DNA of 15,418 bases from Chloroflexota bacterium. GTDB lineage: Bacteria > Chloroflexota > Limnocylindria > Limnocylindrales > CSP1-4. The notes under the pieces are model-generated. The model was not told where the DNA came from and did no database searches. It worked only from the letters and a program-made list of their open reading frames with translations. The DNA is taken from positions 1-15,418 of the forward strand of contig JACDAV010000275.1 of assembly GCA_013695255.1 (NCBI GenBank), in the 5' to 3' direction. Positions within the stretch are counted from its first letter, which is position 1. The number at the start of each line of letters is the position of its first letter. The position numbers and the translations under genes are program-made. Positions 14,493-15,418 of this stretch are shown one piece after another.

Positions 14493-15418
14493 TTACTGCG
14501 CTGGGTCGAACAGGGGCAGCTGGTCGCCCGTGCGCTCGACCAGCGGATCGAGCCCCAGCAGCGGCTCGAGCGCGCCGAGATCCGGTTCCTCGGCGCCGAG
14601 AAAGGAACGCAGGTGGTTCCATTTCAGGACGTGCCAGTTGCCGTCTCGGAACGCCCGGCGGAGCAGCGCGGATCGCTCCAGCTTGTGGCGGACGAGCTCC
14701 GTGCGTTCGGGCGGAATGACCAGGAACCGAACGAGCCGCTCGTCCGGCGGGATGCGGCCGTGGCGGCGGAGGATCGGCTCGCCGAGCATCGCGGTCCACT
14801 CCACCTCGAACATGAAGGCGGCCTTCTGGGGCACGTACCAGACGGCGTCCACGGCCTCGAGGGCCTCCTCGTGGCCACGCGCGATGCGGGGCAGATGGAC
14901 GCGCCGCTCGCCCGCATCGAGCCGGTCGGCGAGGAGGCCGCCGCCCACGCGGCGCCCCTGCTCGCGAGTCGAGAGCCAGACCTGCATCCCGAGCCGGTGA
15001 CCCCCGTCGGCCAGATCGGCCAGCAGGTCCGTGTGCTCGTGCGAGCGGCGGACCAGGTCCTCCGCCGTGCCGATCTCGTCGGGGCTGAGATCCACCCGGT
15101 AGCTCTCGAGACAGGCCCGAACCAGCGCCTCGTCCGCCCGATCGGGCCCGCTGAAGAGCGCGGCGATCCGCTCCGCGAACGCGGGCTCCGTGATGGACGT
15201 CACGGTCGACAGCAGGCTGTAGACGGCCCACTCGACGCGGTCGGCCAGCGGTGTGGCGGCCGCCGACTCGTCCTCCCGATCGCGGAGCCACCACTGGTCC
15301 GGCTCGAGCTCGACGAGCTGTCGCTGCGATGGCCGCCGGAGCTCCTCGAGAACGAGGGTCAGCAGGCGCGCCACGGGATCCGGCGCCCCGGTGGCGGTCG
15401 CGTCCGGCGCCCCGGTGG
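14493..15418 (-). CDS. uncharacterised protein, C-terminal part (5' end beyond right edge)
   Basis: The frame is open to the window edge, so the N-terminus is missing; 307 residues are visible. A GTG at 15374 could be read as a start, but upstream codons stay open and encode an 8-residue repeat, TGAPDATA then TGAPDPVA, so it is more likely an internal linker. After it come LLTLVLEELRRP, ELEPDQWWLRD and LADRVEWAVYSLLSTV, then a basic segment, and a well-structured end: VDAVWYVPQKAAFMFEVEW, TAMLGEPILRRHGRIP, LVRFLVIPPERTELVRHKLE and NWHVLKWNHLRSFLG. The many Trp and paired Arg residues suggest a nucleic-acid or nuclease-like fold. The layout vaguely recalls regions that follow DNA methylase domains in some bacterial proteins, but I cannot confirm this. 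No membrane helix is seen. It ends 75 bp before the DUF885 start. Confidence 0.75.
   Translation of the reverse strand, partial: TGAPDATATGAPDPVARLLTLVLEELRRPSQRQLVELEPDQWWLRDREDESAAATPLADRVEWAVYSLLSTVTSITEPAFAERIAALFSGPDRADEALVRACLESYRVDLSPDEIGTAEDLVRRSHEHTDLLADLADGGHRLGMQVWLSTREQGRRVGGGLLADRLDAGERRVHLPRIARGHEEALEAVDAVWYVPQKAAFMFEVEWTAMLGEPILRRHGRIPPDERLVRFLVIPPERTELVRHKLERSALLRRAFRDGNWHVLKWNHLRSFLGAEEPDLGALEPLLGLDPLVERTGDQLPLFDPAQ
15379..15418 (+). repeat. 24-bp-period coding tandem repeat at the right edge
   Basis: TCCGGCGCCCCGGTGG occurs at 15379-15394 and again at 15403-15418, a period of 24 bp or eight codons. It encodes repeated TGAPD units on the - strand, likely a flexible linker. 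The array may continue beyond the window. Confidence 0.6.

Noticed and set aside
13093..15294. A long - strand frame (over 700 codons) across the DUF885 gene and its neighbour.
   Set aside because: It is an out-of-frame shadow with Arg/Gly/Pro-rich composition; the overlapping frames have clear family motifs and ribosome-binding sites.

Overview
The window is high-GC, densely coding bacterial DNA. It carries protein genes only; I see no rRNA, tRNA, CRISPR array or insertion sequence. Gene content (ATPase/TPR regulator, ThyX, trimeric PNP, MoaA, acetyl-CoA synthetase, MscS channel, DUF885 peptidase), frequent GTG starts and apparently leaderless genes suit a high-GC Chloroflexota or actinobacterial-type chromosome. 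I lean to an uncultured Chloroflexota lineage, but that is impression rather than proof.

Layout. Positions 1-3968 read on the + strand: the C-terminal part of a large NB-ARC/TPR regulator (cut by the left edge), a 69-residue cysteine-rich mini-protein whose start overlaps the regulator's stop, an MFS transporter, and thyX. From 3961 to the right edge every gene is on the - strand: a purine nucleoside phosphorylase convergent with and overlapping thyX by 8 bp, moaA, a two-gene unit of acetyl-CoA synthetase plus a small two-domain protein of unknown function, an MscS-type channel, a decayed aminotransferase remnant, a secreted PhoX/DUF839-type protein, a DUF885 zinc-peptidase-like protein, and a C-terminal part of an unrecognised protein cut by the right edge. 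These are mostly housekeeping or single-function genes (dTMP synthesis, purine salvage, molybdenum cofactor, acetate activation, osmotic protection, extracellular phosphate or ester chemistry, peptide turnover) and not one coherent pathway. The clear operon is acs with the small downstream gene.

The most unusual material is non-coding. The 387-bp gap between moaA and the phosphorylase holds a cluster of DnaA-box-like nonamers and, nearer the phosphorylase, a segment that can fold into a bulged closing stem around two perfect hairpins, one capped by a GCAA loop on the transcribed strand. The 405-bp gap upstream of acs holds four copies of a 17-bp palindrome of the form TACCA-N7-TGGTA, plus several AAGTCC repeats. 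Four genes (the mini-protein, thyX, moaA, mscS) have a TANNNT hexamer 6-7 bases before the start codon, which points to leaderless transcription; the others have clear Shine-Dalgarno sites or none. I did not find a complete undescribed defence or mobile system; the two repeat- and structure-rich gaps are the best candidates for something undescribed.
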